From Verrucomicrobiota bacterium (GTDB taxonomy: Bacteria; Verrucomicrobiota; Verrucomicrobiia; Palsa-1439): 64,000 bases of DNA. The stretch lies in NCBI GenBank assembly GCA_016871575.1, contig VHCW01000004.1, positions 1 through 64,000 of the forward strand. Direction: 5' to 3'. Below, one piece after another: positions 44,275 to 53,825 of this stretch. Positions within the stretch are counted from its first letter, which is position 1. Each line of letters opens with the position of its first letter. The notes below the pieces were generated by a model. It worked only from the letters and a program-made list of their open reading frames with translations. It had not been told where the DNA came from and searched no databases. Made by a program: the position numbers and the translations under genes.

Positions 44275-46743
44275 CTATTTCACAAATAGCAACTCAACAT
44301 CGGCAGCGGGTTGTATCTGCTTTGTTCTCTCGCGTGTGGTCTCATCACTCATATCCGCCAGTTGCCATTGTTCGTTTTGTTTTCTTGCGATGATCAGACG
44401 ACCAAACACCTCACCGTGTTCGTCAGCGAACTTTGCAAGACCGACGGCCTTGGGGATTGTGTCTGTACGTGTGTCATCGTGCGGTTCAATAATGTCCACG
44501 ACAAAACCACTGCTGTTTCTTCGCACGATAATGAAGTCGGGGTAAAAGCCCTTCATCCCGCCCATCTCGTAAGGAACGCACATCGACCAGTCGCGGCGAT
44601 CTAAATTTCGCAGCCAGCAGACGAAATCCTTCTTCGCCATTTCCGTCTTCAGTATTTCCGCTTCCCAAGTGTTCAAGTCCGCAAAGAACTTGCCATTCGC
44701 GTCTTGGAACAGATGGCGATCCCAAGCTACACCTTCCTTTTTCTCCACGATTACTTCCGGTAACTCCCAATCTTGCACCACCGCTTTACCACTGGCTTGA
44801 ACCAATGCTTGGAAGCGCGCCCGAACCGATGCCGGGAGTTTCTGAATTGCCGCTTTATGCTTCTTCCAACCCGCATCAAATTCTTCTCTCCCGAGTTTTT
44901 CCATCGCCAGCATCGTTTCCGGCTGACGCATGATGGACACAAATTCCAGCTTCGCCTGATTCGGCTCGGCCTTATCCTGAAATCGCTTCCAATACGTCCA
45001 GTGAAGTCCTTCACCGGCGGCAAGCAGCCTCCCAGCCGCGTCAAAGAGTTGACCAATATTGTGCTCGGTGAGTTGCACACGCGCCAGATTCTTTCCGGCA
45101 ACCGTCATGCCACTAATAGCGATCTTCGTGATGTCCAATTCGATCTCGCCGCCTTCGCGTACCACGGTGTCCCATCCCGCAACTGTCTTCGCGTATTTGT
45201 CGCGCAACTCTTTCAGATTCTTCAGGAAGACTTCGCGCAACTGCTCATCGGCATCTTCATTCAACCCTTCATGCACCAGCAGGCCAGCGAGCCGCATCGC
45301 CCGCTTGATGTCGCTCATCTTCGGAACACGGCTAACGGAATATGTCGGCAGCGTCTTCAAATGCTCGAACACTTCTGCGAACTGCGGATCGCGCTGGTAG
45401 GTCTCCGTCGAGGTCTCGGCACGCGTCCCCAATCCTTCGTCTGGATTGCGCAGGCACTTCAACACGTTCTCAAGCGCCACGGGATCATAATGCGGCAGGA
45501 ACAGTTCGACGGTATCGAGGACTTCGTTTGTGCCGATGCGTCGCGCCAGCGGAGTGCGAATCATGCGCCCGACAAGTTGCGCGATGCTCGTCGGGTCTTC
45601 TGCGCGACGAAAACTCATCATCACTTCGGCGCGGGGGCAATCCCAACCAGTGGACAGCGCCGTCTTAAAGAGCACCACTTTGACCTCCGGACTGTCTTGG
45701 ATGCGTGACGCCTCAAGTTTCCGGATAATTCGGCCAGCTTCCTGAATCTCGTTTTTGTCATGGAAGCAGTGGACAATCTCGTTTACGTCCAGCGGGCCGG
45801 TATATTCCTCAATCGCACGCACTGCATCCGCCAGCGGTGACGCTGTCAATTGCTCTCCAGGCCCGTCCTCAACCTGCACCACGAGAATCGGCCTAACGAC
45901 TTCCTTCTCCTTTTCGTGCGTGCAATAATCTTCCCAAAGCTTCGTGAATTGCTTCCATGTCTTCGCCGCCGTTTTCAGCAGCGTTAGATCAGCCTCCACC
46001 GTCGTTCTTGGATTGTGAACGACGATCAAATCCTTCAGCAACCCACTCGCACGGACTTCTTCAGGGTCAATGTTGATCGGTCGTTGTGTTCGGTTGGTGT
46101 TGCCGAGCAAGGCCGTGAAGCGTTGCGGCGTCGCGCTCATACCGATTACCAGCGGCACCGGCGTCATTCCGTCCGCTGGCGAACCGAGGACAAACTTCTG
46201 CATGATCGTTGTGCGGTTTCGGTCAGTGGCACTTGCCCCGCGATGCGCCTCGTCTATGATGAGGACAAAATCTTGTGGCGCGCGGGCAATGGTGTTTGCC
46301 ACCGTCTGCCAGAAAGTTGTGTTCCTCCGGTCGCCTGGCTCTTTCGTGAGAATCTTGTCCTTCCCCAAAAGCTGCGTGTTGATGAAATACAGGTAGCCGG
46401 GTTGCAATAAATCGTCTTTGAAATTCTCGCTCTCAATCGTGACCATCTTGTAGTACGGCAAATGGTCACACGCCGCTAACAGCTTGTTCTTGCTCTGCGC
46501 GTTTAACTCCGGTGAGTCCGACAACCACAGAAACACTGTATCCGGACGCGCCGAGATTCCATCGCCACCGCCGTACGTCAGGTCAATCACCTGCGCCAGC
46601 GTGATCGTCTTGCCGGAACCGGTCGGCGCGGCCAAAATGATCGCCTCCAAATCGTTCACCGCGACACTCTCCCGCGCCTTGTCCAGCTTCGTGATGATGT
46701 CGCGAGCGGCGACCTCCTGAAAATTCTTCAAGTCGAATTTCAC
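44275..46743 (-). CDS. type III-like restriction enzyme, Res subunit (helicase-nuclease)
   Basis: The 822-residue protein is an SF2 helicase with Walker A APTGSGKT (39-46), DEAH at 164-167 (LIIDEAHRG), motif III-like GMSATPQRF, and VLFKTALSTGWDCPRAEVMMSFR, LVGRMIRTPLARR of the second RecA domain. The C-terminus has YEMGGMKGFYPDFIIVRRN followed by GFVVDIIEPHD, the PD-(D/E)xK nuclease position, although the lysine is not obvious. It overlaps the mod gene by ATGA and is complete. Confidence 0.9.
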   Translation of the reverse strand: MKFDLKNFQEVAARDIITKLDKARESVAVNDLEAIILAAPTGSGKTITLAQVIDLTYGGGDGISARPDTVFLWLSDSPELNAQSKNKLLAACDHLPYYKMVTIESENFKDDLLQPGYLYFINTQLLGKDKILTKEPGDRRNTTFWQTVANTIARAPQDFVLIIDEAHRGASATDRNRTTIMQKFVLGSPADGMTPVPLVIGMSATPQRFTALLGNTNRTQRPINIDPEEVRASGLLKDLIVVHNPRTTVEADLTLLKTAAKTWKQFTKLWEDYCTHEKEKEVVRPILVVQVEDGPGEQLTASPLADAVRAIEEYTGPLDVNEIVHCFHDKNEIQEAGRIIRKLEASRIQDSPEVKVVLFKTALSTGWDCPRAEVMMSFRRAEDPTSIAQLVGRMIRTPLARRIGTNEVLDTVELFLPHYDPVALENVLKCLRNPDEGLGTRAETSTETYQRDPQFAEVFEHLKTLPTYSVSRVPKMSDIKRAMRLAGLLVHEGLNEDADEQLREVFLKNLKELRDKYAKTVAGWDTVVREGGEIELDITKIAISGMTVAGKNLARVQLTEHNIGQLFDAAGRLLAAGEGLHWTYWKRFQDKAEPNQAKLEFVSIMRQPETMLAMEKLGREEFDAGWKKHKAAIQKLPASVRARFQALVQASGKAVVQDWELPEVIVEKKEGVAWDRHLFQDANGKFFADLNTWEAEILKTEMAKKDFVCWLRNLDRRDWSMCVPYEMGGMKGFYPDFIIVRRNSSGFVVDIIEPHDDTRTDTIPKAVGLAKFADEHGEVFGRLIIARKQNEQWQLADMSDETTRERTKQIQPAADVELLFVK

Positions 46744-48497
46744 GCCGCACCGCCTTGCCCCAACGCTTCGGGCGTATTCAACCGGAAATTCTCAAGGTAG
46801 CTCTTGTAGAGTTGGACACACTGGAACTTGCGACCCAGCGCACGGCGCATCAGCCCAAAATTCTCTTCGGAATCCGTGACGAGGAAAATCCATTCGATGT
46901 CCTTCCGGTCGGCCAGTTGATCGCGGAACGAGCGGAACTCCTTTTCCTTGATGAGCACGGCAAACGGCGCGTGTTTCGGAATGAACCAGCTTTGTGAGCC
47001 TTTCGACTCTTCGCGCTTGCCCCGACAACCGGCCATCATCCAAAGAAGCGGCAGGATCGCCGCAAACGCGTCGCCGCGCGCAACGGTGGAGGAATCAAGG
47101 AAATCGAGTTTGAAGTATTCAATGTTCTCGGTAAAACCATCCTTCAACGCTGATCCGGTAATATAAGCACCCGGCAAATCGGTTCCGTCATCGCGTTTAC
47201 CACTGACGGCGGATTTGCAGCGCGGCCAAGTAACCTTGTTTGCGATTCCTTGTTGCTCAAATTCGGCCTCACCCTGAAAAATTCCTTTGGCCTCCAACTC
47301 TTGAATTGTCTTCTCATTGACTTCGTTATTCGTGACCAGAATGCAACGCCGTAACCCGTCATCCTCGGCATTGAGCAATGCTGTCGCGTGCAATGTAGTT
47401 CCGGAGCCAGCGAAAAAATCCAACACAAGGCCCTTTTTCCGAGCGAACATTACCGGCATTAGTGTTTCACAAACTGCATACAGAGATTTCGGATACGAAA
47501 ACCCCGAAGGTCCTCCGAAGATGTCCACGAGCAGTTCACTGCCGTGCGTGCTTGCGTCCAATTGCGGTTTACTCCAAACAGTTTTCCATCGTTTCGATTG
47601 TTTTTCTTTCAGCGTGTAATAAATCTGAATGCCGTAGGGCTGACGTGCGGCGAAGAGCTTCCCGGCCTCGAATTCCTTTTTTGCGCGCTCCGGGCCGTAA
47701 TGCCAGTTCCTCTCAACCTGTAGTTTGTCGATTGGCCATACCGGAACTGAACCTTCAACGCGTTCGGAATTCCTCTTTGCATCTTTCGGCAATGGTTTGC
47801 CAAACCCAGTGACTTCAAGGGAACGCTCATTGACGTAGATCGGATAGAACTGGCCGGGACGCGCTACCCGTAATGAGTTATTTCCAGTTCTTCGCAAATT
47901 TCTCGTCTCTCCTCCAATGCTAGATTCCAGGGGTTCTTCACCGATTATTCCCTCGCCCTGCGGGACAGCGAATACCGCATATTCATGACTTCTCGCGAAT
48001 TCTTCTCCTTGGCGACCTCGCTTGTTGTGCTCGATTACAATCGTGAAAAACTTATAACCTTGGAAAATCTCTTCGAGCAGACAAAGAAGGTGCGGCAACT
48101 CGTGATCGTCAATTGTCACCACCAAGACTCCATCAATCTTTAGTAAGCGTTTCGCGAGGAGCAGCCGCTTCTTCATCATCGAAAGCCATTTGGAATGACG
48201 AAAGGTATCGGTCTTATCAACGTAGTCGTTGTTGTATTTCCAGTCGCGCGCGCCAGTGTTGTACGGCGGGTCAATGTAGATCATGTCCACTTGGCCCTCA
48301 TAGCAGTAGAGCAGGAGTTGGAGAGCGTGGAAGTTGTCGGCGTTGATCAGCAAGTGCCACGGCTTGTCCGGCCCGCCCCGCTCGACACGATCCACCGGCA
48401 CCAGCGCCGGATAAATCGGGTCGCCGAAACTGCGAACGACGACGAGATCGGCAACGGGCGCGCTTCCCGTCTCTTGCTGTTGCAGTCGCTGTATCAC
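46740..48497 (-). CDS. type III-like DNA methyltransferase (Mod), 5' end rebuilt
   Basis: The beta-class N6-adenine or N4-cytosine methyltransferase has DPPYNTG (about residue 76) and LDFFAGSGTTLHATALL (about 350). From the GTG at 48497 it is 585 residues. The stretch GDPIYPALVPVDRVERGGPDKPWH is normal for the family, but its 5' end runs into antisense Fic sequence, at or before GNGR (48450). The open frame continues to 48833, but those residues are antisense to Fic. It may still be expressed from the GTG. Res follows with an ATGA overlap. Confidence 0.82.
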   Translation of the reverse strand: MIQRLQQQETGSAPVADLVVVRSFGDPIYPALVPVDRVERGGPDKPWHLLINADNFHALQLLLYCYEGQVDMIYIDPPYNTGARDWKYNNDYVDKTDTFRHSKWLSMMKKRLLLAKRLLKIDGVLVVTIDDHELPHLLCLLEEIFQGYKFFTIVIEHNKRGRQGEEFARSHEYAVFAVPQGEGIIGEEPLESSIGGETRNLRRTGNNSLRVARPGQFYPIYVNERSLEVTGFGKPLPKDAKRNSERVEGSVPVWPIDKLQVERNWHYGPERAKKEFEAGKLFAARQPYGIQIYYTLKEKQSKRWKTVWSKPQLDASTHGSELLVDIFGGPSGFSYPKSLYAVCETLMPVMFARKKGLVLDFFAGSGTTLHATALLNAEDDGLRRCILVTNNEVNEKTIQELEAKGIFQGEAEFEQQGIANKVTWPRCKSAVSGKRDDGTDLPGAYITGSALKDGFTENIEYFKLDFLDSSTVARGDAFAAILPLLWMMAGCRGKREESKGSQSWFIPKHAPFAVLIKEKEFRSFRDQLADRKDIEWIFLVTDSEENFGLMRRALGRKFQCVQLYKSYLENFRLNTPEALGQGGAA

Positions 48498-48899
48498 TGC
48501 GGTTTTGAAGTGGGACGCTACATCAGCCTCGAACGCTTGATCGAGGAGAACAAGGAGCGCTACTACGAAACGCTCGAACAATCCTCCGCCCGCTGGCACG
48601 ACGGCAAACACGACCCGTGGCCGTATCTGAACTACCTGCTCTACATTCTCGCGCAGGCGTACAAGGAGTTTGAGCGGCGCGTTAACTACCTCAAATCTCC
48701 GCGCGGTGAAAAGACCGCAGCGGTCCTCGCGGCGGTGGAACGGCAAGTCAGCACCTTTCGTGTGGCCGATTTGCAGGCCGAATGTCCCGGTGTGGGGCTG
48801 GATTTGACCCGGCGCATCCTTGCCCGGCTGCAAAAGGAAGGGAAAATCCGATCTCTTGGCACAGGCCGAGGCGCGAAATGGGAGAAACTGACAAATTAG
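48450..48899 (+). pseudogene. Fic family protein, C-terminal remnant
   Basis: From GNGR (48450, the second half of HPFxxGNGRxxR) the translation reads LLLLQSLYHCGFEVGRYISLER, then EENKERYYETLEQSS and KHDPWPYLNYLLYILAQAYKEF, ending in a winged helix (TRRILARLQKEGKIRSLGTGRGAKWEKL). These are conserved Fic C-terminal features. The catalytic His and everything before it are absent; upstream DNA is the antisense mod gene. AMPylation is not possible from this remnant. Confidence 0.8.
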
Positions 48900-48908
48900 G
48901 TACTAACT

Positions 48909-50150
48909 TTGAAACTAGGTATTAAACTACGTACTGAAAAAAGGGGTGGTGCTTTCCAGAGAGGGCATAACACGAAAACCCTTCGACGAAGTTCTCTTGC
49001 CGCGTTGGCGGTCGCTTGCTTGGTTTGGAACGATGCGTCGGCTCAGAAGACGAAGCCGGAAGTCATGGCGGTCTATTATCCGCATTGGCACAACTACGAC
49101 CACGGCAGCGCGTGGAAAGGTCACGGCTGGACCGAATGGGAAGGAATGAAGGCGGCGATCCCGCGTTTCCCCGGGCACGAGCAGCCCAAGAAATCCGTGT
49201 GGGGCTGCTTCGACGAGAGCGACCCGAAATGGGTCGCGCGGGAAATTGACCTCGCCGCCGACCATGGAATCACCGTGTTCCTCTACGACTGGTATTGGTA
49301 CAGCGGCGTCAAGAACATGGAGGAGGCGCTCGAAAAAGGTTTCCTGCGCGCACCGAATCGGAACCGGATGAAGTTCGCCCTGATGTGGGCCAACCACGAC
49401 CGGCGCGACCAGTTCTGTCCGGAGTTCGGAAAACCACGGACAGTGTGGCTGCCGGCGCGCCACTCGCCGCGCGACCTCACGCGCGTGATTGATTACTGCA
49501 TCGAGCATTATTTCCGCCAACCGAACTACTGGCGGGTCAACGGCGGCCTGTTCTTCAGCATCTTTCAACCGGAAGATTTCGTGAAACAACTCGGCGGACC
49601 GGAGAAGACCCGCGCGCTGTTCAAGGAGATGGATGCCCGTCTGAAAAAGGCGAAGCTGCCGCCGATGCACTGGAACGCGATGGTGAAAGACCCGAAGGCC
49701 GCCGCCGTGGTCGAGCAAGCCGGGTTCTCCAGCACCAGCCGCTACAACGTCCACAGCGTCGGCAAAACCCGTCCCGACTTCACCGAGCGTTACGAGGACA
49801 TGATGGAAGCGCATCGCGAGCATTGGAACAAGATGCTGGCAGCGTCACTGGTGAATCTGCCGGTGGTAACAATGGGCTGGGACTCGACGCCGCGCTGTCG
49901 TCCCGACGTGCCGTGGCCGTTTGCCAAGAAGGAATATCCTTATACGCCGGTCGTCGTCGGCAACACGCCGGAGCGTTTCGAGCAACTGTTGCGCGATGCC
50001 GCCCGCCACATTGAGCAAGACCCGCGCAAACCGTTCGGCGTCCTGATCAACGCGTGGAACGAATGGACGGAAGGCGGCTACCTGCTTCCCGAGGAGCGAA
50101 CCGGCACGGCTTACCTCGAAGCCATCAAACGAGTATTCAAAACCCCATGA
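48909..50150 (+). CDS. GH99/WbsX-like glycan-acting protein
   Basis: The 413-residue protein has a leader (RRSSLAALAVACLVWNDASA) and the (beta/alpha)8 pattern of GH99-like WbsX domains: VMAVYYPHWHNYDHG, DLAADHGITVFLYDWYWYSG, FALMWANHDRRDQF, VNGGLFFSIFQPEDF and a C-terminal FGVLINAWNEWTEGGYLLPEERTG. The initiator is a TTG at 48909; the real start is uncertain. It overlaps the next gene by ATGA, so both act in one pathway. Confidence 0.82.
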   Translation: MKLGIKLRTEKRGGAFQRGHNTKTLRRSSLAALAVACLVWNDASAQKTKPEVMAVYYPHWHNYDHGSAWKGHGWTEWEGMKAAIPRFPGHEQPKKSVWGCFDESDPKWVAREIDLAADHGITVFLYDWYWYSGVKNMEEALEKGFLRAPNRNRMKFALMWANHDRRDQFCPEFGKPRTVWLPARHSPRDLTRVIDYCIEHYFRQPNYWRVNGGLFFSIFQPEDFVKQLGGPEKTRALFKEMDARLKKAKLPPMHWNAMVKDPKAAAVVEQAGFSSTSRYNVHSVGKTRPDFTERYEDMMEAHREHWNKMLAASLVNLPVVTMGWDSTPRCRPDVPWPFAKKEYPYTPVVVGNTPERFEQLLRDAARHIEQDPRKPFGVLINAWNEWTEGGYLLPEERTGTAYLEAIKRVFKTP

Positions 50151-51601
50151 AAATCCCACGACGAAAACCATTGACCGCCAACATCGGCATCTTCGGTGTC
50201 GGCCATTACAACTACTGGCCGCAGTTTCCCGGCCTGCTCGACGAGATGCACCGCAAACTCGATCATCTCGTCCGCAAAGTCCAGGCGCACGGTGTCGCCG
50301 TGACAAATTTCGGCCTCGTGGACAGCGCGCTCGGCGCAGCCGAACTGCTCCCGAAACTCAAGGCCGCCAACCTCGATCTCGTCTTCGTGGACATGGTGAC
50401 CTACGCCACGTCGTCCACCATTGGCGCGATCTTGCGTGGACTCGACGTGCCGCTCGTGCTCGTCGCGCTCCAGCCGCTCAAGGCGATGGACTACGAGCGC
50501 GCCTCGACCTACATGCAGCTTTGCAACGACGATTTCTGTTCCGTGCCGGAGTTTCAAGGCGTTGCCATCCGGCTCGGACGCCGGGCGCCGGACGTGATTC
50601 TCGGCACGCTGGACGACGACCCGGCGGCGGACGCCGAACTGGCGGCATGGTGCGGCATCGCCAAAGTGTTGCACGACCTGCAACGCGCCCGGATCGGCCA
50701 CATGGGGCACGTGCTCGAAAGCATGCTCGACATGCACACCGACCCGACCGCGGTCACGAGGGAATTCGGCTGCCACGTCGTTCAGTGCGAGCCGGACGAA
50801 ATCCTGCGTCATTACCGCGACGAACATGCCGCCGAGATCGAAGCGAAGAAGCGCGAGATCCTCGGTTTCTTCGACACTCCCGACCCGAAGTCAGACCCGA
50901 TCACGACCAAGCTCACCGACAAAGACCTCCACGTCGCCGCGAAAGCCGCTGTGGCGTTGGAGAAATTCATCGCTGACAAGAAGCTCGACGGCCTCGCCTA
51001 CTACTACGAGGCCGAAGCCGGCACGCCGATGCGCGAACTGGTCACGAACCTCATCGTCGGCAACTCGCTGCTCACCGGCGCTGGCTTCCCGATGTGCGGC
51101 GAGTTCGACATCAAGACCTGCATCGCGATGCTGATCATGGACCGGCTCGACATCGGCGGCAGTTTCGCCGAGTTTCACCCGGTGGATTTCGTGCGCGATT
51201 CGGTGCTGGTCGGCCACGACGGGCCGCACCACGTCAACATCGCGAACGGCAAACCGGTGTTGCGGAGCCTGAAGAAGTACCACGGCAAACCCGGTTCCGG
51301 CGCGAGCGTCGAGTTCAACCTCAAGACCGGGCCGATCACGATGCTCAGCATCGGCGTGAAAGCCGACGGACGGTTCAAGTTCGTCATCGCCGAGGGCGAA
51401 TCATTCGACGGCCCGATTCCGCCGACGGGCAACACGAACACGCACGGGCGTTTCCAACCCGACGTGCGGACGTTCCTGAAGCGCTGGGTGGCCGAAGGCC
51501 CGACGCATCATTTCGCGCTGGGCGTCGGCCATCACGCCCGAACGATTCAAAATGTCGCCAATGTGCTCGGCATTGAAAGCGCGGTCGTAATGCCGCTGTG
51601 A
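50147..51601 (+). CDS. L-fucose/L-arabinose isomerase-like protein
   Basis: The 484-residue protein has the FucI/AraA-type fold pattern: NIGIFGVGHYNYWPQFPGLLDEM, DLVFVDMVTYATSSTIGAIL, then a middle segment with CEPDEILRHYRDEH and a C-terminal part with TGAGFPMCGEFDIKTCIAMLIM, EFHPVDFVRD and HDGPHHVNIANGKPVL. These enzymes isomerise aldose and ketose in the cytoplasm with a Mn ion. Exact sugar unknown. Coupled to the GH99-like gene. Confidence 0.85.
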   Translation: MKIPRRKPLTANIGIFGVGHYNYWPQFPGLLDEMHRKLDHLVRKVQAHGVAVTNFGLVDSALGAAELLPKLKAANLDLVFVDMVTYATSSTIGAILRGLDVPLVLVALQPLKAMDYERASTYMQLCNDDFCSVPEFQGVAIRLGRRAPDVILGTLDDDPAADAELAAWCGIAKVLHDLQRARIGHMGHVLESMLDMHTDPTAVTREFGCHVVQCEPDEILRHYRDEHAAEIEAKKREILGFFDTPDPKSDPITTKLTDKDLHVAAKAAVALEKFIADKKLDGLAYYYEAEAGTPMRELVTNLIVGNSLLTGAGFPMCGEFDIKTCIAMLIMDRLDIGGSFAEFHPVDFVRDSVLVGHDGPHHVNIANGKPVLRSLKKYHGKPGSGASVEFNLKTGPITMLSIGVKADGRFKFVIAEGESFDGPIPPTGNTNTHGRFQPDVRTFLKRWVAEGPTHHFALGVGHHARTIQNVANVLGIESAVVMPL

Positions 51602-51719
51602 ATCCAGATGATGAGCGGCAGTGGCGCGTCCGCCTTGCCAGGCAGAACCATCGTTCGCGCGTTCCCATGGTACAACCGGTGTTGCACCCGTTGCGCTGAC
51701 GAATCGGCTCAAGCGGTGA

Positions 51720-52979
51720 TCAAGCCACGCAGGTGGTGAGGGTCCACGGCTCGCGCATGGCGCGGCTGCGCATGCGGTTGGCGGTGTCGTCGTTGAGGAA
51801 TTCTTCCTTCACGGGGTCCCAGCGAAGCTTGCGGCCGAGCAGCATGGCGATGTTGCCCATGTGCATCACGGTCGCACAACGGTGTCCAATCTCCGCGGGG
51901 AAATACGGGTCGAGCCGGGTCTTGACGCAGTCGAGGAAGTTGCGGTGCTCGCCACCGGTGCAGGTGTAGAGCTTCAACTCGGCTGAGCCGATGGGCGCGT
52001 TGAGAATCTCTTTCGAGCTGGCTTCGAGCGGGCCGCGCCAGCCGGTGTTGCCAACCCAGCCGTTCGTGCCGATGAAGCGGATACGCACGCCGTTGCCGTC
52101 CACGGTCATCTCGACGCCGTTGGCGTAGCGGTAACGAAGATCAAACTCGTAGAACGTGTCGTAGAGGCCGCCTTCGTATTGTTTGCCGGTCCCTTCGACG
52201 GAGATGGGGCCGGTGTGCTCGGTGTCGTTGGCCCACTGGGCGGTGTCGAGCAGGTGCGCGCCCCAATCGGTCAGCATCCCGCCGGAGTAATCGAACATCC
52301 ATCGGAAATCGTAGTGACAACGCGCCGGGCAGTATGGCGCCCACGGCGCGGGACCGAGCCACATCTCGTAGTCGAAACCTGCGGGCACCGGCTGCGGCGT
52401 CGGATCGCCGGGCTCACGCTTGCCGGACGGCAGGCCGACTTCGATGCGCTGCAACTTGCCGATGCGACCGTTGCGGACAATCTCGGCCATGCGGTGGTAC
52501 TGGTACAACGAGCGGTCCTCGGTGGCAGTCTGAAAAACCCGGCCGAGCCGGCGCGCGGTGTCGCTTTGGAAGCGGCCTTCCTCGATGGTCAACGTCGGTT
52601 TCTCGCAAATCACGTCCTTGCCGGCGCGCATCGCCATCAACGAAATTGGCACGTGCCAGTGATCCGGCGTCGAGATGCAGACGGCGTCAATGTCGCGCCG
52701 GGCCAGGATCGCTCGGAAATCGCCGTAGATCGCGCAATCGGTGTTGCCGTACTTCTGGTTCACCAAGTCGCGGGCGTTCTCCATCCGTGGCCGGTCAACA
52801 TCGCAGACCGCGACGACTTGCGCGTCGGGCTGCGGGAGGAAATTGCGCAGGTTCATCGCGACGCCATGTCCGCCGGTGCCGATCATGCCGATGGTGACGC
52901 GCTCGCTCGGCGCGGCGCGCAACCGGCTGCCCCAAAGCGCCGCGGCGCTCGCGACAAGAAAGTGCCGGCGCGAAATCAT
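51720..52979 (-). CDS. Tat-exported Gfo/Idh/MocA oxidoreductase
   Basis: The 419-residue protein has a Tat leader (MISRRHFLVASAAALWGSRLRA) and Rossmann motif GMIGTGGHGVAM. The EKP-type motif is ICEKPTLTIEEGRFQ, and the C-terminal domain has SGGMLTDWGAHLLDTAQWAND and GNIAMLLGRKLRWDPVKEEFLNDDTANRM. It is the last gene of a four-gene reverse-strand operon, 4 bases overlapping the isomerase-like gene. Confidence 0.93.
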   Translation of the reverse strand: MISRRHFLVASAAALWGSRLRAAPSERVTIGMIGTGGHGVAMNLRNFLPQPDAQVVAVCDVDRPRMENARDLVNQKYGNTDCAIYGDFRAILARRDIDAVCISTPDHWHVPISLMAMRAGKDVICEKPTLTIEEGRFQSDTARRLGRVFQTATEDRSLYQYHRMAEIVRNGRIGKLQRIEVGLPSGKREPGDPTPQPVPAGFDYEMWLGPAPWAPYCPARCHYDFRWMFDYSGGMLTDWGAHLLDTAQWANDTEHTGPISVEGTGKQYEGGLYDTFYEFDLRYRYANGVEMTVDGNGVRIRFIGTNGWVGNTGWRGPLEASSKEILNAPIGSAELKLYTCTGGEHRNFLDCVKTRLDPYFPAEIGHRCATVMHMGNIAMLLGRKLRWDPVKEEFLNDDTANRMRSRAMREPWTLTTCVA

Positions 52980-53824
52980 GCGAGCAGGCGGCGGGTGAAC
53001 TCGGCGTTGCGGCGGGAGTCGGCGACGGGATTCTTCGATGGGTTGGAGGTTTCGAGGACGATCCAGCCGTTGTACTTGATGTCCCGAAGCGCGGCGACGA
53101 TTGGCTCGAAGTAACCTTTGCGGTCTTCGAGATACTGCGGCCCGTTCTTGAAATGGACCTGCGCGACGCGGCTCTTCAATAGGCGAAGCTCGGCCGGGAC
53201 GTCGTAGCCTTTGCTGACGCCGGTGTTGAAAACGTCGTAGTAGAATTGCACGGACTCGTGATTGATCTTGTCGAGGATGCGCATGTTCTCGGTGGCGGGA
53301 AGCGTGTTCTCTAGGGCGAGCGTAACGCCGGCCTTCTTCGCAAGCGGGGCGGCGTCGCGGAGACGTTGGACGACGACATCAACGTCCTGCTGTTTCACCT
53401 TGCCGTCGGCATCGAGCAAATCGCCCTTGCCGAAGAACGCGACGAGAATGACTTTTGCGCCGAGGTCCTTGGCGGCGTCAATGCTCTGCTCCAGCCATGC
53501 CGGGCCGCGCGGGTCGGAGGCGAGCGGCGCGCTGTTCAGAATGCCCATCATCAGCGATTGCACCACAAGGCCGGTTTGTTTCATCTGTTCCTTGAGGCCG
53601 GCCCGCACGGCTGGGTCGGTGATCTCCAAACGGTCCTCGGGTTTCTTGCTGACACGGACCTCGACGCCGTCGAGTCCGGCTTCTTTGGCTTCCGGAAGAC
53701 TGATCATGCAACTGCCGATGCGGAGGCGCGACCGTTGTGCGGCCTCTAATTGGGTAAGCCACGCGGCACCGGCGACAGTCAGGGCGGTGCGAGTGATGAA
53801 TTGGCGGCGGGTCATTGTGTTCAT
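52976..53824 (-). CDS. sugar phosphate isomerase/epimerase-like TIM-barrel protein
   Basis: The 282-residue protein has a leader (MTRRQFITRTALTVAGAAWL) and a xylose-isomerase-like barrel: EAGLDGVEVRVS, KVILVAFFGKGDL, GVTLALENTLPATENMRILD and QVHFKNGPQYLEDRKGYFEPI, with likely metal ligands in ENT and HFK. It overlaps the last oxidoreductase by 4 bases and follows the UroD-like gene by one. Confidence 0.87.
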   Translation of the reverse strand: MNTMTRRQFITRTALTVAGAAWLTQLEAAQRSRLRIGSCMISLPEAKEAGLDGVEVRVSKKPEDRLEITDPAVRAGLKEQMKQTGLVVQSLMMGILNSAPLASDPRGPAWLEQSIDAAKDLGAKVILVAFFGKGDLLDADGKVKQQDVDVVVQRLRDAAPLAKKAGVTLALENTLPATENMRILDKINHESVQFYYDVFNTGVSKGYDVPAELRLLKSRVAQVHFKNGPQYLEDRKGYFEPIVAALRDIKYNGWIVLETSNPSKNPVADSRRNAEFTRRLLA

Positions 53825-53825
53825 G

